Shown here: positions 50,193 through 60,320 of the stretch, one piece after another | Position numbering within the stretch: the stretch's first letter is position 1 | How the letters are laid out: every line of letters starts with the position of its first letter | DNA from: Gammaproteobacteria bacterium | GTDB lineage: Bacteria > Pseudomonadota > Gammaproteobacteria > Steroidobacterales > Steroidobacteraceae | Direction: 5' to 3' | DNA: 64,000 nucleotides | Assembly: GCA_016882265.1 (NCBI GenBank) | Contig: VGVB01000001.1 | Coordinates: 1 to 64,000 of the forward strand | The notes under the pieces: generated by a model | The model's input: only the letters and a program-made list of their open reading frames with translations | Databases searched by the model: none | What the model was told of the DNA's origin: nothing | Position numbers and translations under genes: made by a program

Positions 50193-51262
50193 TCGTAGAA
50201 CTCGTCGACCATGTCGGAAACGATCTGCCGGACCGGCTTCATCGTCGTGATGAAGCCGACCCCCTGGCCGGCCGCCTCGGTCATGAACTCGCGCCGGTCC
50301 CAGTCGAAGGCCGACTGCTTGATCTTGCCGAACAGCAGAAGCTGGTACGGCGCCGGCGCCGGCCGCGGCGCCTCCGGTCTGGCCCATTCGCGGTGCCACT
50401 GGCAGTCGAGCGTGCGCATCGTGAAGCCGGAAACGCAGTCCGAGTAGCGCGTATCGTCGCCAGTCGCCTTGATCAGCAGCTCCTTGACGCGCATGTCCAC
50501 GTCCGACTCGCGGCTCGCGAGCCACAGCGTCCCGGTCCAGACGCCGGCCGCGCCGAGCGCGATCGCGCCGGCCAGGTGGCGGCCGGTGGTGACGCCGCCG
50601 GCCGCGATCACCGGCGTGTCGCCGGCGATCGCCCGCACCTGCGGCACGATCGAGAAAGTACCGACGTTGCCGGTGTGGCCGGCGGCATCGTTGCCCTGGG
50701 CGATGATCGCGTCCACGCCGGCCTCGAGCTCGCGCTTTGCCTGGCGCTGGCGGCCGACCAGCCCCCAGACCTGCATGCCGCGCGCGTGCGCGGCCTCGAC
50801 GAAGAAGCCGGGGTTGCCGAGGCCGGAGGCGACCACCGGGATGCGCTCCTCGAGCGCCACCTCGAGCTGCCGCAGCGCGCGCGACTTCTCCATCCAGCCG
50901 AGGTCGTAGATCTCCGGCCGCTTCTTCGGCTCCGGCAGGTTGTGCCGCCGGGCGATGTCCTCGGCGTAGGCCTTCTGCTCGGCCGGGATCTGCGCCACCA
51001 GCTCGTCCACTGAAGCCTGCTCCGGCACCGAGGCCGGGAACACCAGGTCGATGCCGAACTTCTTCCCGCCGATGTGCTCGCGCAGCCAGCGCACGTTGGC
51101 CACGATCTGCTCCGGCGTACACTGGGTCTGGCCGAGCACGGCGAAGGCACCGGCGTTGATCGCGGCGGCAGCCACATCCTTGCAGTGCGTGAAGGCGACG
51201 ATGGGGTACTCGATGCCGAGCGAATCGCACAGCTTCGTGTGCAATGGGTCTTTGCGGGGCAT
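50159..51262 (-). CDS. Nitronate monooxygenase family protein
   Basis: LCDSLGIEYPIVAFTHCKDVAAAAINAGAFAVLGQ..VDAIIAQGNDAAGHTGNVGTFSIVPQV..TPVIAAGGVTTGRHLAGAIALGAAGVWTGTLWLASRE. Confidence 0.9.
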   Translation of the reverse strand: MPRKDPLHTKLCDSLGIEYPIVAFTHCKDVAAAAINAGAFAVLGQTQCTPEQIVANVRWLREHIGGKKFGIDLVFPASVPEQASVDELVAQIPAEQKAYAEDIARRHNLPEPKKRPEIYDLGWMEKSRALRQLEVALEERIPVVASGLGNPGFFVEAAHARGMQVWGLVGRQRQAKRELEAGVDAIIAQGNDAAGHTGNVGTFSIVPQVRAIAGDTPVIAAGGVTTGRHLAGAIALGAAGVWTGTLWLASRESDVDMRVKELLIKATGDDTRYSDCVSGFTMRTLDCQWHREWARPEAPRPAPAPYQLLLFGKIKQSAFDWDRREFMTEAAGQGVGFITTMKPVRQIVSDMVDEFYDAMADVCGEDD

Positions 51263-51274
51263 GGGCCTGTCTCC

Positions 51275-52426
51275 TCAGCTCTGGTGTTCGAGTCGTGACT
51301 GACGCAGTTCCTGTAGAACCTGACCAGTATGTTCCCCCGGCTCCGGCGGCAGCGTGCGGATGGAGCCAGGCGTTGCTGACAGCTTCGGCGCAATGCCGAC
51401 CTGCTGAACCGGGCCGAGCGCCGGGGCCGGCAGCTCGACCAGCATGCCGCGAGCGAGGTTCTGCGGGTCGCGCAGCGCCTCGTCGAGCCCGAGCACCGGC
51501 GCGACGCAGATGTCGTCCTTGCGGAGTTCCGCGAACCAGGCGTCGCGCGATTTCGTGCGGAATGCGGCGCGCAGGGCGGTAAACATCTCGGGAAAACGCG
51601 CCGCGTCGAACTGCCCGGCGATGAGCTGCTCGCAGCCGAGGCGGCGGCACAGCCGTTCCCAGAACCACGGCTCGATGCAGGCGATGCTGAGCCAGCCTCC
51701 GTCGGCGGTCTGGTAGACGCTGTAGCACGGCAGTGCGCCATTCAGGAAGTACTCGCCGGGCCGCGGCGCTGTGCCGGAAGTGAGGTACTCACTGGCGGCC
51801 TGGCCGAGCAGCGCGAGCACGCCGTCACTCATGGCCATGTCGATGTACTGGCCGGCGCCGGTCGCGGCGCGGGCGGTGACCGCCGCGAGGATCGCGAAGG
51901 CCGCGAACAGGCCGCCGCCGGCGTAGTCGCCGACGACGTTGGCCGGTATGGCCGGCGGACCGCCCCGCTGGCCGACGAGACCAAGCAGGCCGCCGATCGC
52001 GATGTAATTGAGGTCGTGACCGACCAGATCGCGGTAAGGCCCGGTCTGGCCATAACCGGTGATCGAGCAGTAGATCAGGCGCGGGTTCAGTTCCCGCAGC
52101 GTCGGATAGTCGATGCCGAGGCGCGCGGCGACGCCGGGCCGAAAGCCCTCGACGACGATGTCGGCGTCCCGGAGCAGCGCCAGGCAGTCGGCGCGCTGCT
52201 CCGGATCCTTGAGATCGAGCGCAATGGAACGCTTGTTGCGCCGGACCGGATTGAAGATCCGCTCACGGCGACCGACGCCGAGCTCGTCCTCGAGCTGCCG
52301 GCCCTGGCCCGGCGGCTGCTCGACCATGATGACATCGGCGCCGAAGTCGGCGAGCAGCATCGTGCAGAACGGTCCGGGCGCGTGCCGCGAAAAGTCGATG
52401 ACCCGCAGTCCGGACAGAGCGCCCAT
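51275..52426 (-). CDS. CaiB/BaiF CoA-transferase
   Basis: LSGLRVIDFSRHAPGPFCTMLLADFGADVIMVEQPPGQG..RNKRSIALDLKDPEQRA. Confidence 0.92.
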   Translation of the reverse strand: MGALSGLRVIDFSRHAPGPFCTMLLADFGADVIMVEQPPGQGRQLEDELGVGRRERIFNPVRRNKRSIALDLKDPEQRADCLALLRDADIVVEGFRPGVAARLGIDYPTLRELNPRLIYCSITGYGQTGPYRDLVGHDLNYIAIGGLLGLVGQRGGPPAIPANVVGDYAGGGLFAAFAILAAVTARAATGAGQYIDMAMSDGVLALLGQAASEYLTSGTAPRPGEYFLNGALPCYSVYQTADGGWLSIACIEPWFWERLCRRLGCEQLIAGQFDAARFPEMFTALRAAFRTKSRDAWFAELRKDDICVAPVLGLDEALRDPQNLARGMLVELPAPALGPVQQVGIAPKLSATPGSIRTLPPEPGEHTGQVLQELRQSRLEHQS

Positions 52427-52432
52427 GGCCGG

Positions 52433-53197
52433 TCAGCGCCCCTTGAACTCCGGCTGGCGCCGCTCGGCGTAGGCGCGCGGGCCCTCCTGTGCGTCCTCGG
52501 AATTGCGCACCCGCTGGAACAGCGCGTTCTCCAGCACGAACGCCCGCTCGTGCTCCCAGGCCCGCACCGCGATCTCCTTGGAGGTCTGCACCGCCAGCGG
52601 GCCGTTCTGGCAGATCTGCTCGGCGTACTTCAGCGCCGTCGGCAGCACCTGCTCCAGCGGCACCAGCTCATTGACCAGGCCGACGTCGTAGGCGCGCCGC
52701 GCCGACAGCGGCCGGCCGGTCAGCAGCACCTGCATGGCGATCGCCCACGGGATTGCGCGCGGAATGCGCACGTGCGAGCCGCCCGCGGCAATCATGCCCC
52801 AGCGCACCTCGCCGAGCGCGAAGCTGGCGTTCTCGGCGGCGATGCACAGGTCGGTGCCCTGGATCAGCTCGAGCGTGGCGAAGCCGTTCACCGCGGCGAT
52901 GATCGGCTTGAAGATGTCGCTGAAAACGCGCCGGGTCGGGTCCTCGTTGATCTTGAATTCGCCGGAAGTCACGGCCGGAATCATCGTCTCCAGGTCGCCG
53001 CCGGCGCACCAGGCCTGGTCGCCGGTGCTGGCCAGCACCGCGACCCACAGGGCGGGGTCGTTCTTGAAGTCGTCGAAGCACTCGTAGAAGCGGCGGATCA
53101 TCGCCGGCGTGAAGCAGTTGCGCTTCTCCGGCCGGTTGAAGGTCATCACCGCGATGTGGCCCTGCTTCTCGTAGAGGAATTCCTGTTCCGCGCTCAT
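52433..53197 (-). CDS. Enoyl-CoA hydratase/isomerase
   Basis: IAVMTFNRPEKRNCFTPAM..AWCAGGDLETM..IIAAVNGFATLELIQGTDLCIAAENASFALGEVRWG. Confidence 0.92.
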   Translation of the reverse strand: MSAEQEFLYEKQGHIAVMTFNRPEKRNCFTPAMIRRFYECFDDFKNDPALWVAVLASTGDQAWCAGGDLETMIPAVTSGEFKINEDPTRRVFSDIFKPIIAAVNGFATLELIQGTDLCIAAENASFALGEVRWGMIAAGGSHVRIPRAIPWAIAMQVLLTGRPLSARRAYDVGLVNELVPLEQVLPTALKYAEQICQNGPLAVQTSKEIAVRAWEHERAFVLENALFQRVRNSEDAQEGPRAYAERRQPEFKGR

Positions 53198-53628
53198 TCC
53201 GTCTGCTCCGTGTCCCGTTCGAATCCCGGCAGCGTCACCGCCTCGGTCACCGCATCGAAGACCACGCGGACCCGCAGGCCGCGCTGCAGTTCGGCGGGCG
53301 GGCAGTCGGTGATCGTGCTGACGACGCGCACGCCCTCGTCCAGTTCGATGACCACGGGCGCGTAGGGCACCGCGGTGAAGGCCGGATGCATCGGCCGCGT
53401 GACGACCGTCCAGGTGACGACGCGGCCGCGCCCCGTGGACCGGGTCCACTCGGATTCCCACGAGCCGCAGGCCGGGCACATGGGCCGCGGCACATGCCGG
53501 AACCGGCCGCAGGACGTACAGCGCTGGAAGCGCAGCTCACCCGCGCGGCACCAGCGGTAGAACTCCCCGGTCAGCGCCTGGGTCATCCCGGTCAGCAGCG
53601 GCAGCGGCTTGTCGTAACCCGGATCCAT
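53194..53628 (-). CDS. DUF35 / OB-fold zinc-ribbon protein
   Basis: ELRFQRCTSCGRFRHVPRPMCPACGSWESEWTRSTGRGRVVTWTVV. Confidence 0.9.
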   Translation of the reverse strand: MDPGYDKPLPLLTGMTQALTGEFYRWCRAGELRFQRCTSCGRFRHVPRPMCPACGSWESEWTRSTGRGRVVTWTVVTRPMHPAFTAVPYAPVVIELDEGVRVVSTITDCPPAELQRGLRVRVVFDAVTEAVTLPGFERDTEQTE

Positions 53629-53636
53629 CGCTGGCC

Positions 53637-54812
53637 TCACCCGTTCCGGAGGATGGCGATCGCACTGTCGCCGAAGTCGCCGAAGCCGGTGACGACGCCG
53701 ATCTCGGCGTCCGGCACCTGCCGCTCACCGGCGGCGCCGCGCAACTGCAGCACCGCCTCGATGAAGTGGTTCATGCCGAGCACGTGCGCCTCGGACAGCA
53801 GCCCGCCATGGGTGTTGACCGGCAGCTCGCCGCCGGGCTCGATCCGGCCGCCCGCGACGAACGGCCCGCCCTCGCCGCGCGCGCAGAAGCCCATTTCCTC
53901 GAGCTGCTGGATCACCTGGAAGGTGAACGGGTCATAGATCTCGGCGAAATCGACCTCGCGCGGCCCGATGCCGGCCATCGCGAAGGCGCGCGGCGCGGCG
54001 TTGGTGGCGCCGATGCGGAACGGGTCGGCGCGCGTGACGATGTCGTCGGCCGGATACGGCTGGCCCTGGGCGATGCCGAGCACGGTCACCGGCTTCTGCC
54101 GCAGATCGCGCGCGCGCTCGGCGCTGGTGACGACGAAGGCGCAGGCGCCATCCGCCTCGAGCGAACAGTCGAAGACGCGGAACGGCTCGGCGATCATCGG
54201 CGAGGCGAGGTAGTCGGCCATGGTCATCGGCCGGCCGCGCATCAGCGCCGCGGGATTGAGCTGGGCGTGGCGCCGCGCTGCAACCGCGACCGCGCCGAGA
54301 TGCTCGGGCCGGGTGCCGAACTCGCTCATGTGCAGCCGCGCCGTGAACGAGAACCACTGCGGCGGCACGGTCAGTCCGTAGGGGAAATAGAAGTCGCGGG
54401 CATTGACGCCGCCCGACATCACGGTCGTATCGGCGACCACGACCTCGCGCACGCGCCGGCCCGAGAAGCCGTACCAGCCGCCGGGGATCAGTACGTAGTT
54501 GGCGATGCCCGAGCTCACCGCCATCACCGCGTTCAGCAGCGAGGCGCCCGGGCAGGCGCCGCCGAGGTGCGAGGTGGCCTGGTAGCGCAGATCCTCGATG
54601 CCGAGGTTGACTGCGAAGTCCTCGGCGTTGCCGAGGCTGACGAACGGCAGGATCGCGTCGATGTCGTGGTTGCCGAGCCCGGCGTCAGCGATCGCCGCGA
54701 CCGCAGCCTGCAACTGTAGTGTCAGATTGTTGGCGCCCGGCGGCAGCGGGCCGCGGGTGTACGGCGTCTGGCCGATGCCGACGATACAGGCACGGTCCCG
54801 CAACCCGGTCAT
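53637..54812 (-). CDS. Thiolase family protein (lipid-transfer protein/thiolase)
   Basis: LRDRACIVGIGQTPYTRGPLPPGANNLTLQLQAAVAAIADAGL..PVNTHGGLLSEAHVLGMNHFIEAVLQLRG. Confidence 0.92.
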   Translation of the reverse strand: MTGLRDRACIVGIGQTPYTRGPLPPGANNLTLQLQAAVAAIADAGLGNHDIDAILPFVSLGNAEDFAVNLGIEDLRYQATSHLGGACPGASLLNAVMAVSSGIANYVLIPGGWYGFSGRRVREVVVADTTVMSGGVNARDFYFPYGLTVPPQWFSFTARLHMSEFGTRPEHLGAVAVAARRHAQLNPAALMRGRPMTMADYLASPMIAEPFRVFDCSLEADGACAFVVTSAERARDLRQKPVTVLGIAQGQPYPADDIVTRADPFRIGATNAAPRAFAMAGIGPREVDFAEIYDPFTFQVIQQLEEMGFCARGEGGPFVAGGRIEPGGELPVNTHGGLLSEAHVLGMNHFIEAVLQLRGAAGERQVPDAEIGVVTGFGDFGDSAIAILRNG

Positions 54813-55570
54813 TTCGGCAGGTTCTGGATGGCGTCCTGGATGCCGGCGCCCTCGAGGATCAACCCGTAGCCGGTACCCTCGGCGATCAGCCGGCGCAGCC
54901 GCTCGGTCAGCACCACGCGCGTGTAGCGGCGCGCCACTTCCGGCATCCGCAGCAGCCGCTCGGCATGCTCCATGGCCCGCGCCAGCAGCCGCTCGCGCGG
55001 CAGCACCTCGTTGACGACGCCGAGCGCGAGCGCCTCCTGCGCGGTCAGGATCTGGCCGGTCAGCAGGAAATAGCGGCCGCGGTTCGGCCCGAGCAGCTCC
55101 TGCCAGATGATGTGCACGCCGTCGCCGGGCACGACGCCGCCTGGCACGTGCGGCAGGTCCTGGAAGGTGGCGTGCTCGGCCGCCAGCGTGATGTCGGAAA
55201 GCAGGCCGATCTCGGCGTGCACGTGCGCCGGGCCGTTGATCGCGCCGATCACCGGGATCTCGATGTCGAGCAGGTTCTGCAGGACGCGCTTGGCCTCCCA
55301 GTAGATCTGGTCCCAGTGCACGGTCTTGTCGTACGGCAGATCCCACTTCTCGACCGCCATGAACTCGTCGCCGGTGCCGGTGATGATCAGCACCTTGTTG
55401 TCGCGGTCGGCGCTGATGTCGAAGAAGGCGTGCACCCAGTCGTTGTGGTGCGCGCTGGCGTACACGACCGGCCCGCCGTGGCTGTGCAGGCGGATGGTCA
55501 GGATGCCGCTGTCGGTGCGTTCGAAGGCGATCGTCTCGTAGCGGTCGAAGTAGGCGGGCCGCTGGCTCAT
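54809..55570 (-). CDS. Enoyl-CoA hydratase/isomerase
   Basis: IPVIGAINGPAHVHAEIGLLSDITLAAEHATFQDLPHVPGGVVPGDG. Confidence 0.88.
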   Translation of the reverse strand: MSQRPAYFDRYETIAFERTDSGILTIRLHSHGGPVVYASAHHNDWVHAFFDISADRDNKVLIITGTGDEFMAVEKWDLPYDKTVHWDQIYWEAKRVLQNLLDIEIPVIGAINGPAHVHAEIGLLSDITLAAEHATFQDLPHVPGGVVPGDGVHIIWQELLGPNRGRYFLLTGQILTAQEALALGVVNEVLPRERLLARAMEHAERLLRMPEVARRYTRVVLTERLRRLIAEGTGYGLILEGAGIQDAIQNLPK

Positions 55571-56094
55571 GGCTGCCGGCTCCGGGCGCGCCGCGGCACC
55601 GGCGCAGCCGACCCTGGGCTGGCGGCCTCGTGCCGCAGCTTGTGGTTGAGATCTTCGAGCGTGTCGTGCAGGATCTTGAGCCGCCTGCTGCCGATCAGTT
55701 TCGCGTACTCCATTTGGATGATCTCGCCGATCTCGACGCCATGAGCCATCAGACGCCGGCCCTGCCCGGTAAAGCGCACGATCTTGGCCCGGCTGTCGGT
55801 CGGGTGCGGCACGCGTTCGACATAGCCGAGCCGTTCCAGCTCGTCGACGAGCTGCCCCATGCCCTGCTTGGTCATGCGGGCGCGGCGGGCGAGGTCGGTC
55901 AGGCGCGTGCCCTCGACATTCAGGTTGGCGAACACCGCGGTATGCGCGGATTGGAGACCGGTAAAGCCGCGCTCGGCGAACCGTGCCAGCGCGCGGCGCT
56001 GGAAGTCCTTGGCGATCTCCGTCAGTGGCTGGCCGATGTTGGTGCGCCGGAATCGTTCCAGATCCTGTTTGTGGATTGTTCTTCTGGCTGGCAT
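55567..56094 (-). CDS. MarR-family transcriptional regulator
   Basis: VEGTRLTDLARRARMTKQGMGQLVDELERLGYVERVPHPTDSRAKIVRFTGQGRRLM winged helix. Confidence 0.9.
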   Translation of the reverse strand: MPARRTIHKQDLERFRRTNIGQPLTEIAKDFQRRALARFAERGFTGLQSAHTAVFANLNVEGTRLTDLARRARMTKQGMGQLVDELERLGYVERVPHPTDSRAKIVRFTGQGRRLMAHGVEIGEIIQMEYAKLIGSRRLKILHDTLEDLNHKLRHEAASPGSAAPVPRRARSRQP

Positions 56095-56169
56095 AGCGGA
56101 ATCATACGCCGTGCGCCGCGATAACGTAAAGCGTCTTGACGATATCGTCCGGGTTGCCGGGGTGCCCCG

Positions 56170-57405
56170 GTGAGCGCGGCGGCCGGCCCGGGCCAGGAGG
56201 GTGCCCTGCAGGGCATCCGCGTGGTCGAACTGGGCCAGGGCGTGTCGGCGCCGTTCTGCGCCCGGCTGTACGGCGACTACGGCGCCGAGGTCATCAAGGT
56301 CGAGCCGCCGGGCGGCGGCGACGTGGCGCGGCGCTGGGGGCCGTTCCCGGCGGATGTGCCGCATCCGGAGAAGAGCGGCCTGTACTTCGTGCTGAACTCG
56401 GACAAGCGCGGCGTCACGCTGGACGTCGGCAGCGCCGCGGGGCGGGAGCTGTTCCTGCGGCTGCTCGCTACGGCGGATGTGCTGATCGAGAACAACCCGC
56501 CGGCCCGGATGCGTGAATGGGGGCTCGACTACGCGACGCTCGGGCCGCTGTTCCCGCGGCTGGTGATGATCTCGATCACGCCGTTCGGCCAGACCGGTCC
56601 GTACGCCGACTGGCATGCCGCCGACCTGAATGCCTTCCACCTGACCGGCGCGGGCTCGCGTTACTGCGGGCGGCCCGGCGAGCCGCCGCTGCAGCACGGC
56701 ACCTTCTCGACCGACTATTTCGGTGCCTACGTCGCCGCCACCTGGGGCCTCGCCGCGCTGTTTGGCCGGGACGTTGCCGGCGGTGGCCAGCAGCTCGATG
56801 TTGCCACCGCCGAGACCGTCGCCGCGCTGTTCGTCGGCGCGCAGAACATCGGCGGCTTCGCCCAGGATGGCCGCTACGACAAGCGCAGTGGCGTCGGCAT
56901 GGCGCTGGCCTCGCCGGCGACGATCCTGCCGTGCAAGGACGGCTATGTCTGGATGCTGGCGCTTGAGACCGGCCAGTGGCGCGGCCTGGTCGCGGCGATG
57001 GGCAACCCCGAATGGGCCCAGGCGGAGATGTTCGACGATATGTTCGTGCGCGGCGAGAACGCCGACTTCATCTACGCGATGATGCGCGAGTGGACGATCA
57101 CGCTGACCAAGCAGGAGATCATGGACCTCGTACAGGCGTATGGTGTCCCATCGACGGCTGTGTACACGGCGGCGGACGTAGCCAGCCTGCCGCACCTGCG
57201 CGAGCGCGGCTTCCTGCGCGAACTCGAGCATCCGCTGCTCGGCCGCCTGCCCGGCCTCGGTGCACCGGTGCGGCTGACCGATGGCGCCGGCGGCGCGCGG
57301 CGCGCGGCGCCGCTGCTCGGCCAGCACAACGACGCTGTGCTGCGTGTCGGGCTCGGGCTGTCAGCGGCGGAGCTCGCCGCGCACGCCGCGGCCGGGGTCG
57401 TCTGA
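56170..57405 (+). CDS. CaiB/BaiF CoA-transferase
   Basis: LQGIRVVELGQGVSAPFCARLYGDYGAEVIKVEPPGGGDVAR.. Confidence 0.93.
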   Translation: MSAAAGPGQEGALQGIRVVELGQGVSAPFCARLYGDYGAEVIKVEPPGGGDVARRWGPFPADVPHPEKSGLYFVLNSDKRGVTLDVGSAAGRELFLRLLATADVLIENNPPARMREWGLDYATLGPLFPRLVMISITPFGQTGPYADWHAADLNAFHLTGAGSRYCGRPGEPPLQHGTFSTDYFGAYVAATWGLAALFGRDVAGGGQQLDVATAETVAALFVGAQNIGGFAQDGRYDKRSGVGMALASPATILPCKDGYVWMLALETGQWRGLVAAMGNPEWAQAEMFDDMFVRGENADFIYAMMREWTITLTKQEIMDLVQAYGVPSTAVYTAADVASLPHLRERGFLRELEHPLLGRLPGLGAPVRLTDGAGGARRAAPLLGQHNDAVLRVGLGLSAAELAAHAAAGVV

Positions 57406-58652
57406 TGAACGTGCAGCGCGCCGCCGGGCTGCCCGGTACCAATCTGCCGCTGCGCGGCATCCGGGTCGCGAACTTCGGCTGGGGCTGGCTCGGCCCGGTG
57501 GCCGGGCAGACGCTGGCCTTCCTCGGCGCCGAGGTCTACAAGATCGAATCGCGCGCGCGGGTCGATATCAACCGCACGCTGCCGCCGTTCGGCGAGGGGA
57601 TCCGCGATCCCGATCGCAGCATCCAGAACCACGCCGGCTGGGCCGGTAACGGCAGCATCACGCTGAACCTGAAGACGCCCGGCGGCTGTGCGCTCGCGCG
57701 GCGCTTCGTCAAGCACTGCGACGTCGCGCTCGAGAACTTCGGCCCCGGCGTGATGCGGAAGCTCGGCCTTGGCTATGAGGAACTACGCCGGGTGCGGCCG
57801 GACATCATCCTGGTATCGGCGCCGGCGGCCGGCCTGACCGGACCGCTGAAGGACGTGCGGACTTACGGTATGAGCCTGAGCAGCATCGCCGGTCTCGACA
57901 GCCTGACCGGCTATGCCGGTGGCCCACCGGTGCCGATGGAGAATGCCTACGCCGATCCGCTCGGCGGCATCGTCGGCGCCTTTGCGGTGCTGCTCGCGCT
58001 GCAGCAGCGCAAGCGCACCGGCCGCGGCCAGCTCGTCGATTTCTCGCAGCAGGAGGCGATCGCCCAGCTCATCGGCCCGGCGTTCATGGACTTCGTGATG
58101 AACGGGCGCGTCGCCGGGCCGATCGGTAACCGCCACCCGACGGCGGCCGCGGCGCCGCACGGCGTCTTCCCGGCACGCGGCACCGACCGCTGGATCAGCA
58201 TCGCGGTGCTCGACGATGCCGAGTGGCAGGGCCTGGTTCGGGCCATGGGCTCACCCGACTGGGCCACTGATCCGGCCTACGCGCTGGCCGCCGGCCGGAT
58301 TGCCGGCCTCGAGGCGCTGCACGAGCGCCTCGCGGCCTGGACCCGCGGGCACGACGACTACGCGCTGGCGGCCTTGCTGCAGGAACACGGCGTGCGCGCC
58401 GCGCCGGTGCTCGACGTCGGCGACCTGCTGAAAGACCCGCACTACCGCGCGCGCGGTACCTTCATCGAGGTCACGCACCCGCTCGGCTTCCGCGAGACCA
58501 TCTACGGCGCCTATGTCAAGACCAGCCGCAGCCACGTCGACGTGCAGCCGGGCCCGCTGATCGGCCAGAACAACGACTACGTGTTCCGCGAGTTGATGGG
58601 AATGTCCGAGGACGACTACCGGAGCTACTTGGAGGAGCAGGCCATCTATTAG
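57405..58652 (+). CDS. CaiB/BaiF CoA-transferase (second of tandem pair)
   Basis: LRGIRVANFGWGWLGPVAGQTLAFLGAEVYKIESRARVDINRT..; TGATG overlap with the preceding gene. Confidence 0.93.
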   Translation: MNVQRAAGLPGTNLPLRGIRVANFGWGWLGPVAGQTLAFLGAEVYKIESRARVDINRTLPPFGEGIRDPDRSIQNHAGWAGNGSITLNLKTPGGCALARRFVKHCDVALENFGPGVMRKLGLGYEELRRVRPDIILVSAPAAGLTGPLKDVRTYGMSLSSIAGLDSLTGYAGGPPVPMENAYADPLGGIVGAFAVLLALQQRKRTGRGQLVDFSQQEAIAQLIGPAFMDFVMNGRVAGPIGNRHPTAAAAPHGVFPARGTDRWISIAVLDDAEWQGLVRAMGSPDWATDPAYALAAGRIAGLEALHERLAAWTRGHDDYALAALLQEHGVRAAPVLDVGDLLKDPHYRARGTFIEVTHPLGFRETIYGAYVKTSRSHVDVQPGPLIGQNNDYVFRELMGMSEDDYRSYLEEQAIY

Positions 58653-58707
58653 GGGCGGCGGCGCGGGGCCGCCGGAGGTCGGTACCGTTGCAGGAGGAGA
58701 GACAACC

Positions 58708-59199
58708 ATGATCCTGCGTATCGCAAAGATCGTGCTGGTCGTTACGGTTGCGCTCTGGGGTTTCATTGGCGCGCTGCACAACCTCATGGGCTGGAGTGAG
58801 ACGCTCGGTGCGGTCGCCGCAACCACGTCGATGGCGACTTTTGACGGCGGCTCCGCGAGCTGGCAGGCCACTGCCAATCCGATCGTGATCTGGGCCGGCG
58901 CGCTGTTCATCCTGTTGTCGAAGCTGGCTGCCGGTGGCCTGTGCGCGCTCGGCGCGCTGCGGATGTGGCGGGCCCGCAGCGGCGATGCGGCAGCGTTTGC
59001 CGGAGCCCGACAGGCCGCGCTGGCGGGCTGCGCCGTTGCCGTGATCATGCTGTTCGGCGGCTTTGTCGTCGTGGCCGAAGGCTGGTTCGAGCTGTGGCGG
59101 TCGGACGCCATGCGCGCGGAGGTTCTCGAGGCCGCTTTCCGTTACGGCGGCATGATCGCGCTGATCGGCCTGCTGGTCGCTACCGGAGACGACAACTAA
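58708..59199 (+). CDS. DUF2165-like small integral membrane protein
   Basis: MILRIAKIVLVVTVALWGFIGALHNLMGW...VVVAEGWFELWRSDAM. Confidence 0.65.
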   Translation: MILRIAKIVLVVTVALWGFIGALHNLMGWSETLGAVAATTSMATFDGGSASWQATANPIVIWAGALFILLSKLAAGGLCALGALRMWRARSGDAAAFAGARQAALAGCAVAVIMLFGGFVVVAEGWFELWRSDAMRAEVLEAAFRYGGMIALIGLLVATGDDN

Positions 59200-59630
59200 G
59201 AGAAACGCACGACCCGCAGACCCGACGCCCGGGCTGCATCAGCCATGACCCGGTCTGCGGTGGCCAATTGCCGGCATCTGATTGCCAGGGCGATGGCCAG
59301 ATGCAGTGCATCCAGAGTTCGTAACGGGTATCGGCGGAGACGCGAGATCATCTCCGCAGCCGCTGCGACGTGCTCGTCGGCAACCGGGTACATGACCAGA
59401 AAACCTGCACCGATATCTCTCTCGAACACCGCAGACACGCGCGACTCGATGATCCTGTTGATGTCGCCGGCGCGCCGGCGCCGCGCCAGCAGGCAACGGA
59501 ACTCAACGACAGTCAGCCGGCTGATGGCCGCTGCCGACTGCTGCTGCATGAACGCGGCGAATTCAGCAGAAAATGCCTCGTTGAGATACCACTTCGCCAG
59601 CGCGCTGGTATCGAGGTACGGCCCGATCAC
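59196..59630 (-). CDS. PIN-domain toxin (VapC-like)
   Basis: MIGPYLDTSALAKWYLNEAFS..VVEFRCLLARR..LRTLDALHLAIALAIRCRQLATADRVMADAARASGLRVV. Confidence 0.9.
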   Translation of the reverse strand: MIGPYLDTSALAKWYLNEAFSAEFAAFMQQQSAAAISRLTVVEFRCLLARRRRAGDINRIIESRVSAVFERDIGAGFLVMYPVADEHVAAAAEMISRLRRYPLRTLDALHLAIALAIRCRQLATADRVMADAARASGLRVVRFS

Positions 59631-59854
59631 CGCTCATCCCGCTCGGTGCGAACCAGCCGCTCACTACCGGTCCGCAGGCGGGGCATACTGGCCCGCAGCT
59701 CAGCGTGCGACGGCATCGTCCGCTGGCTGCGCACGGGGAGCAGTCGGGCAATCGGCCGGCCGCGCCGGGTAATGACGACCTCGCCTTCGCGCAGCAGCAG
59801 TTCATCGAGCTGCGCCAGCTCGGTGCGAACCTCCCGGATGCTGATATTCTTCAT
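59627..59854 (-). CDS. Phd/YefM-family antitoxin
   Basis: MKNISIREVRTELAQLDELLLREGEVVITRRGRPIARLLPV. Confidence 0.88.
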   Translation of the reverse strand: MKNISIREVRTELAQLDELLLREGEVVITRRGRPIARLLPVRSQRTMPSHAELRASMPRLRTGSERLVRTERDER

Positions 59855-59930
59855 CGCCCGCTCCGCATGTGTCACAACCGGACTGATTGTGACACATCAA
59901 TCAGTGAGCCACAATCCAGGAACATCCCGG

Positions 59931-60037
59931 ACCCACCGGCGCACTACGGCCAGGTCTGCGGCGGGATGGGTTGCGCGCAACCCGGCGCGATCCTGCAGAT
60001 CCTGTGGTCGGCGGACGAGCGCCTGCATGATCATGAG
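59931..60037 (-). pseudogene. Nucleotidyltransferase gene fragment
   Basis: 90/107 identical by hand count to 61197-61303 inside the intact nucleotidyltransferase, same orientation. Confidence 0.8.
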
Positions 60038-60320
60038 GTCACTCGGGGCGGGGGTCGAAGGCCATGCGCAAGTTCATGTTGTCCGCAGTTGCCTTGCTTG
60101 CACCTCCCTGGCTGGCATCGGCGAGCCACTCGCTGTTGCAGAGATTCAGGTCTGTGGGTCCGAGCATCTGGTGGCTTCGCCGCAGTGGACGAAACAGCAA
60201 GGGCTATCGGGAGATCGAACCCGCGTGCTCCGCGGTGTTAAGCTCGCCTGCGGCGGCGCCGCGCTGCGCGGTGGCCCGGCATTGACCGGTAACTGGTATT
60301 GAGCCTCCGGGAGGCGAACG

